Positions 35,992 through 44,868 of a stretch of 58,212 nucleotides of DNA are shown here, one piece after another. Source of the stretch: Clostridium sp. CAG:288 (GTDB taxonomy: Bacteria > Bacillota_I > Bacilli_A > RFN20 > CAG-288). Position 1 is the stretch's first letter, and the number at the start of each line of letters is the position of its first letter. The notes under the pieces are model-generated. The model worked only from the letters and a program-made list of their open reading frames with translations, searched no databases and was not told where the DNA came from. A program made the position numbers and the translations under genes. The DNA is taken from assembly GCA_000437395.1 (NCBI GenBank), contig FR898168.1:30965-89176 (forward strand), given 5' to 3'.

Positions 35992-37269
35992 TTACTTAAG
36001 AGTTGTAATAGCTTTGTTGAAGTTAGCCATGTATGTGCCAACGTTTTCAACTGTCATTTCACCGTTCTTAACGGCAGCAGACAAATTTGTTGGAGCTGTC
36101 CATGTTGTATCTGGTAAAGCACCTTGAGCGTGAGCATATTGTGCTTGTTCACAGATAGCAGCGATGTGTTCCATTTTTTGGACTTTATCTAAAGCGAGAA
36201 CTTCACGGTTTGTTGGAGCTATTGTTCTAGCATCGAATCTAGCATCTTGAGCATCTTTACTAACAAGGTAGTTAGCTAAAGCGTGGCAGATTGATAATCT
36301 TGTAGCATCACCGCTTGATGTTTGTGGGTTGACACCGAAGAGTTTGTAACCTAAGAATGAACTTAAGTTCTTTGTTTCGCCATCAACTGTAACTGTTGGA
36401 AGCTTTGTGCAAGCATAAGCATCGCCCATAGCTTTTTTATATTGAGCAGCATTCCATGTACCATCGACACAAGCGACAATCTTTGTTTTGACAGCAGTTT
36501 CGCCTTCACCAACTGTTGAATCTTTTCCTGTTGGAGCACCTAGTGAATTTTGCCATGCAGGATTTGTCATGATGTTAACTAAAGCTTTACCAGCCTTAAT
36601 ACCCTTATCACTATTGAAGTCAGCTGTAATATTTGTAACTGCACCTTGTGAGTTAGTTGTGAATTGCCAATCAGCACCGAATGTGAAGAGTAAGCCCATT
36701 GAATAGAAAGCTGTTTCAAGTTCGTAAGCAACCTTCATACCTAATGTTGTAGCCTTAGCAAGTAAGCCTTCGATTGAAGAAACATCTTCAGCTTTTAAAA
36801 GGTTCTTGTTGTAGTAAAGGAAGTAACCGTTACCACCATCGTATGGATAAGCGAGTGTCTTGCCAGCGAATTTTGCAGCACCAACGGCACCAGGACCCAT
36901 TGCTTCAATTTGTGGTAAGTAATCTTCTGGAACTTCACTCATAGCACCTTTAGCGAAAAGGTTGATGATCTTATCGGATGCATAGGAATAAACGTCTGGT
37001 CCAGTTGTCCAGTCAGCGACATCGGAGTCAACTTTGTCTTCACCGATTTCACGATAATCAAATGTTAAGCCTGAATAAGCTTCACTTGTTGCTTTGAATC
37101 TTTCAGCTAATTGTAATGTGATTTCTCTGTTTTCACCAGAACCACTTAATGTGATTGTGTACTTTGGAGCTTCAACTGTGGAACTATTGTTTTTGTCGTT
37201 ACTGTTACAACCAACTAAGCCCATAACTGAAAGAGTCAAAATTGATAAGGATAATAAATTCTTTTTCAT
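35992..37269 (-). CDS. malE: Maltodextrin-binding lipoprotein
   Basis: The start is the ATG at 37269, behind AGGAGGGAGG. The 425-residue protein has a lipoprotein signal (VMGLVGC, Cys about residue 21) and a family 1 solute-binding fold: KYTITLSGSGENREITLQLAERF, GPDVYSYASDKIINLFAKGAMSEV, KFAGKTLAYPYDGGNGYFLYYNK, and the C-terminal ALPDTTWT region. It captures maltodextrins outside the membrane and delivers them to MalFG. It is the first gene of the seven-gene operon, with a cre-like operator and a leader hairpin upstream. Confidence 0.9.
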   Translation of the reverse strand: MKKNLLSLSILTLSVMGLVGCNSNDKNNSSTVEAPKYTITLSGSGENREITLQLAERFKATSEAYSGLTFDYREIGEDKVDSDVADWTTGPDVYSYASDKIINLFAKGAMSEVPEDYLPQIEAMGPGAVGAAKFAGKTLAYPYDGGNGYFLYYNKNLLKAEDVSSIEGLLAKATTLGMKVAYELETAFYSMGLLFTFGADWQFTTNSQGAVTNITADFNSDKGIKAGKALVNIMTNPAWQNSLGAPTGKDSTVGEGETAVKTKIVACVDGTWNAAQYKKAMGDAYACTKLPTVTVDGETKNLSSFLGYKLFGVNPQTSSGDATRLSICHALANYLVSKDAQDARFDARTIAPTNREVLALDKVQKMEHIAAICEQAQYAHAQGALPDTTWTAPTNLSAAVKNGEMTVENVGTYMANFNKAITTLK

Positions 37270-37313
37270 AGAAACCTCCCTCCTGAATTTCATTAGTTAC
37301 AATGAAAAGAATG

Positions 37314-37346
37314 AACATGAATCTTTTATCCAATTTGATTCATGTT
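37314..37346 (-). promoter_or_regulatory. 5' leader hairpin of mal operon
   Basis: AACATGAATC (37314-37323) and GATTCATGTT (37337-37346) are perfect 10-bp inverted repeats around a 13-base loop. The hairpin would lie in the malE leader, about 30 bases before the ribosome binding site. It has no following U-run, so it could be a protein operator or an mRNA stabiliser rather than a terminator. Confidence 0.5.
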
Positions 37347-37393
37347 GAAATTTTAAAGTGTTTCATCACTGAACTTAATTTGCCTCAAAACTA

Positions 37394-37423
37394 ACTGTAT
37401 AACGTTTAGTTTAAAAAGTACAA
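37394..37423 (-). promoter_or_regulatory. Probable promoter of maltodextrin operon
   Basis: On the minus strand, TTGTAC (37423-37418), 18 bp and TACAGT (37399-37394) form a fair sigma-A promoter. The spacer contains an AACGTT palindrome that could be a second regulator site. Confidence 0.45.
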
Positions 37424-37426
37424 ATT

Positions 37427-37440
37427 TGTGAACGCTTACA
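37427..37440 (-). promoter_or_regulatory. cre-like operator (CcpA/MalR family)
   Basis: The minus strand reads TGTAAGCGTTCACA, which fits the Bacillus catabolite-response consensus TGWAANCGNTNWCA at every position. It is 3 bp upstream of the probable -35 element of the mal operon, so binding by a LacI-family regulator such as CcpA or MalR is likely. No regulator gene of that family is in this window. Confidence 0.7.
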
Positions 37441-37688
37441 TTTTACATTGAGCGTTGTTATATGTCAACAAAAATTAAAAAATAAATTAAAAAATAGACT
37501 GTCTTTTCACATGGCTAAAACAATTAAAATATATCGATAAATTCTTAATTTTTATAATCTTATATATATATGTAATTTTTCTATTTGTTTTAGAATTTTT
37601 CAAATGTTTTAGTAAAATTCATGTATAAAATTTGAATATTTAAAATGTAAGCATGTTTCACGCTTTTTACATTTTAGACTTTGACGAC
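37441..37688. other. AT-rich intergenic region upstream of mal promoter
   Basis: No gene is seen on either strand. A perfect 10-bp inverted repeat, TAAAATGTAA (37641-37650) and TTACATTTTA (37667-37676), encloses GCATGTTTCACGCTTT. The same CGCTT-(TT)-TTACATTTTA string recurs at the cre site (37433-37445), so the two places share a sequence module about 230 bp apart. Confidence 0.45.
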
Positions 37689-37737
37689 AAAAAAATCGGT
37701 ATTTTGCAGCATTTTTACACGCTTATGCTAATACCGA
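37689..37737 (-). terminator. Terminator of pot operon
   Basis: On the minus strand, TCGGTATT (37737-37730) pairs with AATACCGA (37703-37696), followed by seven T. It lies 28 bases after the stop of the HAD phosphatase gene. Confidence 0.8.
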
Positions 37738-37764
37738 CTTGCTTTTAAATATTTTATAATAAAT

Positions 37765-38427
37765 TCATTTTTTTAAAGCTTTTTCTATAATTTTTTGTGC
37801 TTCAAGCGGACAACTTACCATATATTTTGGAGCTAAAGGTTTTAATTCTTCAACAGTTCTAAATCCATATGTACAGCAAATTTGTAACCCGACATTTGCC
37901 TTTTTAGATGTTATCATATCTACATCTGAATCGCCTATATATATAATTTCATCGTTTTTTAAGTCGAATTTATTAAGAATGCAATTAAATCCAGTTAGAT
38001 CTGGTTTTGGTAGAATCTTATCAGATTGTCCTATAACAAGATCAAATTTAAATTCTGGAAAGACATCTGCTAACATTTTATCAGCTAGCATTTGTGGCTT
38101 ATTTGTTAAAACACAAACATATAATCCTGATTTTCTTAAATAACTCAACAATTCATTCATTCCATCGTAAGCTTTAGTACAAACGGAAACATACTCAGCA
38201 TATCTTTTGACATAGTCATCAAAGACAATATCAAAATCTTTTAGATTTTCTTCTCCAAGGGCTTTTTTAATAAGATATTTAGAGCCACTGCCTAAGAACA
38301 ATCTAAAGTCTTTTAGAGAATGTGGTTTATAGCCGTGCTTAACTAAAGAAAAGTTAACAGCGTTAGCTATATCCTCCATCGTATCACAAAGAGTTCCATC
38401 TAAATCAAAAATTACTGCTTTTAACAT
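37765..38427 (-). CDS. HAD-superfamily phosphatase, phosphoglycolate-phosphatase-like
   Basis: The 220-residue cytosolic hydrolase has the HAD motifs in order: VIFDLDGTLCDT (I, nucleophile and acid Asp, residues 8 and 10), VLTNK (II), a Lys in KPDLTGF (III) and YIGDSDVDMITSKKA (IV). The helical cap between motif I and II marks subfamily I (Gph/PgmB/PpaX type). The exact substrate cannot be read from sequence. It starts 5 bases after potD and is co-transcribed, probably by operon extension rather than a shared pathway. Confidence 0.88.
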   Translation of the reverse strand: MLKAVIFDLDGTLCDTMEDIANAVNFSLVKHGYKPHSLKDFRLFLGSGSKYLIKKALGEENLKDFDIVFDDYVKRYAEYVSVCTKAYDGMNELLSYLRKSGLYVCVLTNKPQMLADKMLADVFPEFKFDLVIGQSDKILPKPDLTGFNCILNKFDLKNDEIIYIGDSDVDMITSKKANVGLQICCTYGFRTVEELKPLAPKYMVSCPLEAQKIIEKALKK

Positions 38428-38432
38428 AATAA

Positions 38433-39611
38433 CTAGTTTCTTGTATTCTTAACGACAATCCATTTTTCTTCAAGAGTTTTCTTGAGTTCTTCGTCGTATC
38501 TATAGAAAACGTTATAGTCTCCACCGATAAGGTTATAGGCTAAACCAATTTCTTTGAATGAGCCTTCACCTTCTTCATATTCAGAATTTGAAGAAGTGAC
38601 ATCTTCATAGACTTTCTTAACTGGTGATGTATAACCAATTTCAAGTGTGTTTTCATATGCTGCTTCATATTGGGACATGAAGGATATAAACTTATGAGCT
38701 AAATCGACATTTTGGCAGTTTTTAGAAATAACCATTGCATCGCAATAGATATTTGTTCTTGTATCGCCACCTTCGACCATTTCTGGAATATAGAAATCTA
38801 ACAAGGAAGCATCGTGTTTACCAGTTTTTGGATCGACAGCGTTAGCAATTGAATATGCTGCATCGCCAGAGAAACTAAAACAAATATCATATTTTAAAGC
38901 TGGCATATCGTCTAAGATTTCTTCTGTTTTATATGCGATGTTATCGCCAAAAGCTTTCTTTTGTTCAAGTAACCAGTTAGAAGCTAAGTCGATATCTTCA
39001 CTACTGACATTAACGATTGATTTACCGTTAGCAATTAAAGCGATTGAGTATAAATCTCTTGCTGTATCATACATAACAGCTGTCCTTTTTGAACCATCAG
39101 CGTTTGTTGGGTTTCTCAAAGCTTCCCAACCATCTCTTTCAATTTCTTCTTTAGAAATTTTATCTGTTCTATATAAAATTCCTAACTCACCCCATGTATA
39201 TGGAACGGAATATTTAAGCATATCGAAACCTTTTTCAGTTCCATGATCTTTAGCTAATTCTTGTAAAGCATCATAGAGTGCTGGAACCATTTCTGTTTTT
39301 GGGTCAAAATCAATTAAGTTCCAATCAATTGGTTGGATTAAATCTTTAACAGCCATTTCTTCAACTGCATAATCGCTTGGAATAATGACATCATAATTAC
39401 TATTTTCAAGTTTATTTAACATTAATTCGTTAGAATCAAATGTTCTTAATTTTACTTTAACACCATATTCTTTTTCGAATCTGTGTAAAGCGTCCATTGA
39501 AATATATTCGCCCCAGTTAAAAAGTGTTAAGTCTGCACTTCCGCAGCTAGAGAGTGATGGAACGACAAATCCTGCTGTTAAAAGCAAGGCAATAGGCATA
39601 AATTTTTTCAT
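38433..39611 (-). CDS. potD: Spermidine/putrescine-binding lipoprotein
   Basis: The 392-residue protein has a lipoprotein signal (VPSLSSC, Cys about residue 23). The start of the mature domain, LTLFNWGEYISMDALHRFEKEYGVKV, is the PotD hallmark, as are YDVIIPSDYAVEEM and a late NGNV-like loop. It binds polyamine outside the membrane and passes it to PotBC. AAGGAGG precedes the ATG, which overlaps the potC stop by 4 bases. In many Firmicutes potD is fused to or follows potC, as here. Confidence 0.93.
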   Translation of the reverse strand: MKKFMPIALLLTAGFVVPSLSSCGSADLTLFNWGEYISMDALHRFEKEYGVKVKLRTFDSNELMLNKLENSNYDVIIPSDYAVEEMAVKDLIQPIDWNLIDFDPKTEMVPALYDALQELAKDHGTEKGFDMLKYSVPYTWGELGILYRTDKISKEEIERDGWEALRNPTNADGSKRTAVMYDTARDLYSIALIANGKSIVNVSSEDIDLASNWLLEQKKAFGDNIAYKTEEILDDMPALKYDICFSFSGDAAYSIANAVDPKTGKHDASLLDFYIPEMVEGGDTRTNIYCDAMVISKNCQNVDLAHKFISFMSQYEAAYENTLEIGYTSPVKKVYEDVTSSNSEYEEGEGSFKEIGLAYNLIGGDYNVFYRYDEELKKTLEEKWIVVKNTRN

Positions 39612-40486
39612 AGTGAAACCTCCTTGAGTTTGTTGTTTTGATTTTTGTTTTTGGATTGTTTATTTTCTTCTTCCTCAAGGTTCTTTTTTCTTGATTTAAA
39701 GATTTGAGCGCCTAAAACAACAAAGGCAATAACAAAAATAAGAATAGTTGATAATGCATTTACTGCAGGATCAAACTTTTTCATCGAATATAAGTACATT
39801 GAAATATTTTGTTCTGTACCACCGACGAAATAGGAAATAACGAAATCATCAAACGACATAGTAAAAGCCATTGTTGCTCCACCAATAATTGCTGGTAAAA
39901 GTTCTGGGATCATAACTTTTACTAAAGATTTTGTTGGGCTTGCTCCTAAGTCTTGAGCTGCTTCCATTAAAGCAGGGTCAAGACTACATACTTTTGGATA
40001 AACTGTAATTACAACATATGGTGTGCAGAATGAAATATGTGCTAATAACATAGTAAAATAGCCAAGTTCAAATCTCATTGATGTAAATACGACCATTAAG
40101 GAAACTGCAGTAACAATTTCAGGGTTAACAACTGGTAAGTTATTAATGTTCATAACTAAATCAGCAAAAGACCTCTTTTGTTTGCTGATATATGAAACAC
40201 CAATAGCACCTAAAGTTCCTAAAAATGTAGAAATTACTGTAGCTAACAAAGCGATTGTAATTGTTGTTGATAACGAATCCATAATTGCTTGGTTTTCAAA
40301 TAGTGATTCGTAGTGAGTTAAGGAGAAACCTCCCCAACGAGTAGCTGATTTTTCAGCATTAAATGAGAATAATATCAAACTGAAGATTGGAGCGTAAATA
40401 AATAGCATTACTAAGACGATGAATATTTTATAGCCAACACTTGAATGCCATTTTCTAGTATTTACTTGTTTATTCTTTTTACTCAT
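39608..40486 (-). CDS. potC: Polyamine ABC permease
   Basis: The 292-residue inner-membrane protein has six hydrophobic segments. The EAA loop DPALMEAAQDLGASPTKSLVKVMIPELLP docks PotA. FSFNAEKSATRWGGFSLTHYESLF near the N-terminus is the PotC/YdcV signature. The tail is highly charged (SRKKNLEEEENKQSKNKNQNNK). It overlaps potB and potD by 4 bases each, so all are translationally coupled. Confidence 0.93.
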   Translation of the reverse strand: MSKKNKQVNTRKWHSSVGYKIFIVLVMLFIYAPIFSLILFSFNAEKSATRWGGFSLTHYESLFENQAIMDSLSTTITIALLATVISTFLGTLGAIGVSYISKQKRSFADLVMNINNLPVVNPEIVTAVSLMVVFTSMRFELGYFTMLLAHISFCTPYVVITVYPKVCSLDPALMEAAQDLGASPTKSLVKVMIPELLPAIIGGATMAFTMSFDDFVISYFVGGTEQNISMYLYSMKKFDPAVNALSTILIFVIAFVVLGAQIFKSRKKNLEEEENKQSKNKNQNNKLKEVSL

Positions 40487-41415
40487 GCTTTAGCCCCCTT
40501 TTCTACTGTTAACTTTTTACCTTTATGATTCTTTTTTTCTTTAACTACTGTACGATCGCACTTGTTAACTAAATAAATCATAAAGAGAATAACGATAGCT
40601 AGGACGACAGCAATTGCTGAGCCAGCATAGTAATTATTTGCTTTTAAGAAATAGTCTTCAATTAAGTTACCAATTAATCTATAACGTGCTAAGCCACCAC
40701 CTAAGTACTTAGGAATTACTAATGTTGTAGCAGCAGGTAAGAAAACCATAGTTATACCTGAAATTACTCCAGGAATAGAAAGTGGTAATGTAACTTTAAC
40801 AAATGATTTATGTCTATTTGCACCTAAGTCCATACTAGCTTCAAGTAAACTATTCTCTATTTTTACTAAGCCTGTATAAATTGGAATAATAACAAATGGA
40901 AGATAGACATATACAAGTCCAAGGACAACAGCAAAGTCAGTACCAATAATGTGTACATTATTTAATCCAATCATTTTTAAAAGTGATATAATTGGTCCGT
41001 TATCATCGAGGATTTGTTTCCAAGCGATTGTTCTTAATAGCATGTTAATCCACATTGGGAATGTGATTAAAATATTAATGATATTTCTAACTTTTGGTGA
41101 GCTTTTAGCCATAAAGTAAGCTACTGGATATCCAATCAGTAAGGTGAATATTGTGGTTAAAAACGCAAACCAAAGAGATAAACCTAAAGATTTTAAGAAA
41201 TCGACATCGCTGACAAAATTAGCAAAGTTATCTAATGTTAAATACAATCTTGAATCTGTTGTTCTAGCAAACGAATAGAAAACAATAAAGAAGAATGGTA
41301 GTAAAACAAATAATAACAAAACTAACAAGAATGGAATTGATAGGCTTGAGAATAAGTTGAAACGAAATTTGAAACGAATTCTATTTTGTTTCACAGCCTG
41401 TGCGTGGAATGGCAT
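40483..41415 (-). CDS. potB: Polyamine ABC permease
   Basis: The 310-residue inner-membrane permease has six hydrophobic segments and the EAA motif SLLEASMDLGANRHKSFVKVTLPLSIPG. The early segment FFIVFYSFARTTDSRLYLTLDNFANF is typical of PotB. It starts one base after the potA stop and overlaps potC by 4 bases. Its N- and C-termini are both strongly basic, which agrees with cytoplasmic ends. Confidence 0.93.
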   Translation of the reverse strand: MPFHAQAVKQNRIRFKFRFNLFSSLSIPFLLVLLLFVLLPFFFIVFYSFARTTDSRLYLTLDNFANFVSDVDFLKSLGLSLWFAFLTTIFTLLIGYPVAYFMAKSSPKVRNIINILITFPMWINMLLRTIAWKQILDDNGPIISLLKMIGLNNVHIIGTDFAVVLGLVYVYLPFVIIPIYTGLVKIENSLLEASMDLGANRHKSFVKVTLPLSIPGVISGITMVFLPAATTLVIPKYLGGGLARYRLIGNLIEDYFLKANNYYAGSAIAVVLAIVILFMIYLVNKCDRTVVKEKKNHKGKKLTVEKGAKA

Positions 41416-41416
41416 T

Positions 41417-42604
41417 TTATTCTCTCTCCATTACGTGGATATCTTCGTCTTCAAAGGAAATGCCAACATATTTATCGACAGGAATATAGTCTGTAGTGTG
41501 AATTGTAACTGTTCGATTTGTATTTTCTAACATTACGTCAACTTCATAGAAAACACCTTTAAAGAAGATAGAGTCAACTCTACCATGCAATTTACCTTTT
41601 TCAGGTGCAACTATATCTAAGTCTTCTGGTCTTAATAACAAGTCAACTTCAGTATCAGCTAAAATTCTTGTTTCATCGCAACCAAATATCTTATCAAATA
41701 ATTTAACGTGTGTTCTATCGATAACAACACCTGGGAATAAGTTAGAGTCACCAATGAAGTTAGCGACATATCTATTAACTGGGTCGTTATAAATTTCATC
41801 AGCTGTACCGACTTGTTCGATATCGCCTTCTCTCATAACGACAATTTTATCTGACATAGTTAAAGCTTCTTCTTGGTCGTGTGTGACAAAGATAAAAGTA
41901 ATTCCAGTATCTTTTTGTAATTCTTTTAATTCATATTGCATTTCTTTACGAAGCTTTAAGTCAAGAGCACTTAAAGATTCATCAAGCAATAAGACTTTTG
42001 GTCTATTAACGATAGCTCTAGCAATAGCAACACGTTGACGTTGACCACCAGATAATTTAGATACGCTACGTTCTTCATAGCCTTCAAGGTTGACAAGCTT
42101 AATTACATGTTTAACTTTTTCATCGATTTCAGCTTTGCTTACTTTCATTTTAAACATTTTGCGATAGGCGATTACAAATGGACGAGCTATTAACTTACCT
42201 ATATAGCTCATGTTTGCCTTAAATCCGCCTTCAGTTGGCTTCTTAAGCTTCTTTAATTTTGGATATGGCATTCTTTTAATTTTTAAACCGAATGCAATAT
42301 TGTCATAGACGTTCAAATGTGGGAAAAGAGCATAACTCTGAAAAACAGTGTTAGTTTCACGCTTATAAGCTGGTAACTTATTGATGTTTACCCCATTAAA
42401 TAGAACATCTCCATCAGTAGGGCTTTCAAAACCGCCGATGATTCTAAGTGTAGTTGTCTTGCCGCAGCCAGATGGTCCAAGCAGAGTAACAAACTCGTTC
42501 TCGTAGATTTTTAGATTAATACTGTCGAGTACCATTGTTCCACCAAACTTTTTCGTAAGGTTTCTTAGTTCGATAAGTGGCACTTTTTTATTTTCTTCTT
42601 CCAC
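41417..42604 (-). CDS. potA: Polyamine ABC transporter ATPase
   Basis: I prefer the GTG at 42604, because AAAGGGGG lies 7 bases before it; an ATG at 42622 has no ribosome binding site. Walker A GPSGCGKTT, signature LSGGQ, Walker B VLLLDESLSALD (DES is usual for PotA), switch His in FVTHDQEEA and a C-terminal TOBE domain are all present. An insertion of about 45 basic residues lies between the Q-loop and the signature (LKKLKKPTEGGFKANMSY...RKMFKMKVSK), as reported for mollicute PotA. It is first in the potABCD operon. Confidence 0.92.
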   Translation of the reverse strand: MEEENKKVPLIELRNLTKKFGGTMVLDSINLKIYENEFVTLLGPSGCGKTTTLRIIGGFESPTDGDVLFNGVNINKLPAYKRETNTVFQSYALFPHLNVYDNIAFGLKIKRMPYPKLKKLKKPTEGGFKANMSYIGKLIARPFVIAYRKMFKMKVSKAEIDEKVKHVIKLVNLEGYEERSVSKLSGGQRQRVAIARAIVNRPKVLLLDESLSALDLKLRKEMQYELKELQKDTGITFIFVTHDQEEALTMSDKIVVMREGDIEQVGTADEIYNDPVNRYVANFIGDSNLFPGVVIDRTHVKLFDKIFGCDETRILADTEVDLLLRPEDLDIVAPEKGKLHGRVDSIFFKGVFYEVDVMLENTNRTVTIHTTDYIPVDKYVGISFEDEDIHVMERE

Positions 42605-42635
42605 TTCTACGCCCCCTTTCATAATTAACGAAATA

Positions 42636-42664
42636 AATATAGTTTAATTGACCCCAAAAATCAA
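42636..42664 (-). promoter_or_regulatory. Promoter of pot operon
   Basis: On the minus strand, TTGATT (42664-42659), a 17-bp spacer and TATATT (42641-42636) lie about 30 bases before the potA start. A TTGA...TCAA imperfect dyad overlaps the -35. Confidence 0.65.
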
Positions 42665-42670
42665 TAAAAA

Positions 42671-42967
42671 TTTTTGCATTTTTTTCAAGCGTATTTTTTC
42701 AACGTTTTTTAACGAGGTTTTCCAGCCAAAAAAACACGTCTTTTTTGAAAGATAATTTTAATTAAAAATTGTATGTAATTTTAAAATAGTTAAATTTATA
42801 TGCGCTTTTGTTATTTTTTAACAACATGATTTTTTGATGTAAAATTTCAGCGTAAAATAATTATAAATTTTTAACATTTTTTTCGATATTTTTTCTTTGC
42901 ATTTTTCAAACTGTTTTTTAATACGTTTTTTTGATTATTTTTTTCACTGTTTTTTATCAATATTTTT
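42671..42967. repeat. Array of regularly spaced T-tracts in divergent intergenic region
   Basis: Between potA and the exporter operon no gene is seen. Runs of five to seven T on the plus strand recur at about 42870, 42880, 42891, 42904, 42916, 42929, 42941, 42952 and 42965 (centres). The spacing is 10-12.5 bp, with five to seven other bases between runs; four more runs lie at 42671-42710. Such phased tracts are expected to bend DNA. Confidence 0.6.
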
Positions 42968-43012
42968 AAGCAGGATTTTCACCATATTTTCTTTTTATAA
43001 TTTGTGTCAATG

Positions 43013-43041
43013 TTGAAATAAATATATATATAAATTATAAT
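43013..43041 (+). promoter_or_regulatory. Promoter of second ABC exporter operon
   Basis: TTGAAA (43013-43018), a 17-bp spacer and perfect TATAAT (43036-43041) are followed by GCGGAG, 10 bases before the ATG at 43061. Confidence 0.75.
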
Positions 43042-43060
43042 TAATGCGGAGTAAGTATTA

Positions 43061-44860
43061 ATGAAAAAAATTGAAAAGAAACATAAATCAATCTTTAATA
43101 TTGTCTTAGAAACTATTGGCGAAGAAAAGAACAAAATGTTTTTGTTTATATTTTTGACTATGCTTATGGTTATATTTAACTTGCTAACAAATTTCGTTAA
43201 CAAGATATTCTTAGATTCTTTAAAAAACGATAAGCCTTCAATGTTCATCGATAAAGCCTTAGTTAAAATGCTTGGTGGATTTGATAATTTGCATAAAAAC
43301 CTTTGGCTTGCTGCTATAGTTGCAATAGCGTTTGGATTAAGTTCATGTTTCATCAATATAATTAGAAGGAAGCTTGAAGGGTCTATTAATGCTAAAGTAG
43401 GTTATAGAAATCAATTAGATTTTTTTAACAAAGTTCAAAGGCTCCCTTACTCAACTTTAAAGAAGATGAAAAACGGAGATATACTTCAAACTGTTACTAG
43501 AGATGAAGAAACTTTAAGAAGATTTGTCGCAAGAGATATGACTAGATCTTTATTCTATACAGTATTTATGGTTCTCTTCTCTTTCATTATTCTAGCTTTT
43601 ATCAATATTAAAATTGCTCTTTCATCTATTGCTTTATTACCATTCCTTTTTATTTATAATTTCTTTGGAATCAAAGAAGTTAGAAGAAGATATGACTATG
43701 TCGATGAATCAGAAGCCGAAATTACAGCCAAAATAGAAGAAAATATTCAGGCTATTAGAGTTGTTAAAGCATATAACAATGAACAATATGAAATTAACGA
43801 CTTTGACAACTACTTAAAAGACTATAAATCCAAGTTTTTCTTTTACAGAAAACGTTGTGCAGTATTTTTTACTATTTGCGATATTATTTGTTTTAGTCAA
43901 ATAGCTCTAACTACTATTATTGGTATTATTCTCTGCTCAATGGGTGATATTTCTATCGGAACTCTTTCAATTTCTATCCAATTTTCTGGAATGCTAGTCT
44001 GGCCTATTAGAAACCTCTCATCAGTTTTATCCAATATGGCTCAAGCTATAACTTCCTATGCTCGTATGGAAAGAATAAGAAACGAAGAACTTGAAGATAT
44101 CGATTCAGGTATTACTCCAAATCTTGATGGTGATATAGAGTTTAAAAATGTTAAATTTAAATATGACGATGGAACTAATTTTGTTTTAGATGGAGTTTCA
44201 TTTAAAATTAAAAAAGGTGAAACTATTGCTATTATGGGAAAAACAGGCTCTGGTAAATCAACAATAGTAAACTTATTATCAGCTCTTTTCCCTTATACTG
44301 AAGGATCAATCACAATAAATAATTACGAATTGAAAGATATTCAAAAGAAACACTTGCGTGAACATGTTGGCTTAGTTTTACAAGAACCGTTCTTATTTTC
44401 AAAAACAATCGCTAGTAACTTAAAAATTGTTAATCCTGATATTACTGAAGAAGAAATGTTTAATTCTATTAAAATTGCAAGTCTCGATCAGACAATAAAC
44501 GACTTAAAAGATGGTTTAAATACCTATGTCGGTGAAAGAGGCGTCTCTCTTTCTGGCGGACAAAAGCAAAGAATATCTATTGCCCGTACTTTAGTTACTA
44601 AGGCTCCAGTTTTGATATTTGATGATTCTCTTTCAGCCGTAGATACAGAAACAGATATTAAAATTAGACAAGCGTTAAAGCAAAGAGCTAAAGATAAGAC
44701 AACAATTATAGTTACCCATAGAGTCTCAACAGCTAAAGATGCAGACCACATTATTATTTTGGAAAATGGTAAAGTTTCTGAATTTGGAACACACCAAGAG
44801 CTTGTAAATAAACCTGGACTTTATCAAAGAATCTACGAAATTCAAAACAGAATTGTTTGA
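43061..44860 (+). CDS. Heterodimeric ABC exporter subunit, degenerate-site half
   Basis: The 599-residue protein has an N-terminal six-helix membrane domain (about residues 1-330) and an ATPase domain with Walker A GKTGSGKST, signature LSGGQKQR and Walker B LIFDDSLSAVD, where Asp replaces the catalytic Glu. The switch His (VTHRVST) is intact here, unlike the 15671-17404 homologue. The next gene encodes the catalytic partner. The gene ends with TGA, showing that TGA is a stop in this organism. Substrate unknown; drug or peptide export is typical. Confidence 0.93.
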   Translation: MKKIEKKHKSIFNIVLETIGEEKNKMFLFIFLTMLMVIFNLLTNFVNKIFLDSLKNDKPSMFIDKALVKMLGGFDNLHKNLWLAAIVAIAFGLSSCFINIIRRKLEGSINAKVGYRNQLDFFNKVQRLPYSTLKKMKNGDILQTVTRDEETLRRFVARDMTRSLFYTVFMVLFSFIILAFINIKIALSSIALLPFLFIYNFFGIKEVRRRYDYVDESEAEITAKIEENIQAIRVVKAYNNEQYEINDFDNYLKDYKSKFFFYRKRCAVFFTICDIICFSQIALTTIIGIILCSMGDISIGTLSISIQFSGMLVWPIRNLSSVLSNMAQAITSYARMERIRNEELEDIDSGITPNLDGDIEFKNVKFKYDDGTNFVLDGVSFKIKKGETIAIMGKTGSGKSTIVNLLSALFPYTEGSITINNYELKDIQKKHLREHVGLVLQEPFLFSKTIASNLKIVNPDITEEEMFNSIKIASLDQTINDLKDGLNTYVGERGVSLSGGQKQRISIARTLVTKAPVLIFDDSLSAVDTETDIKIRQALKQRAKDKTTIIVTHRVSTAKDADHIIILENGKVSEFGTHQELVNKPGLYQRIYEIQNRIV

Positions 44861-44868
44861 GGTGATTT

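Noticed and set aside
37641..37676. Possible second cre site near GCATGTTTCACGC
   Set aside because: The half-sites TGTAA and TTTCA are separated by one base too many for the cre consensus, so I list only the inverted repeat.
42979..43356. 125-codon minus-strand frame overlapping the exporter start
   Set aside because: It is antisense to the plus-strand exporter gene, crosses its promoter and has no ribosome binding site.
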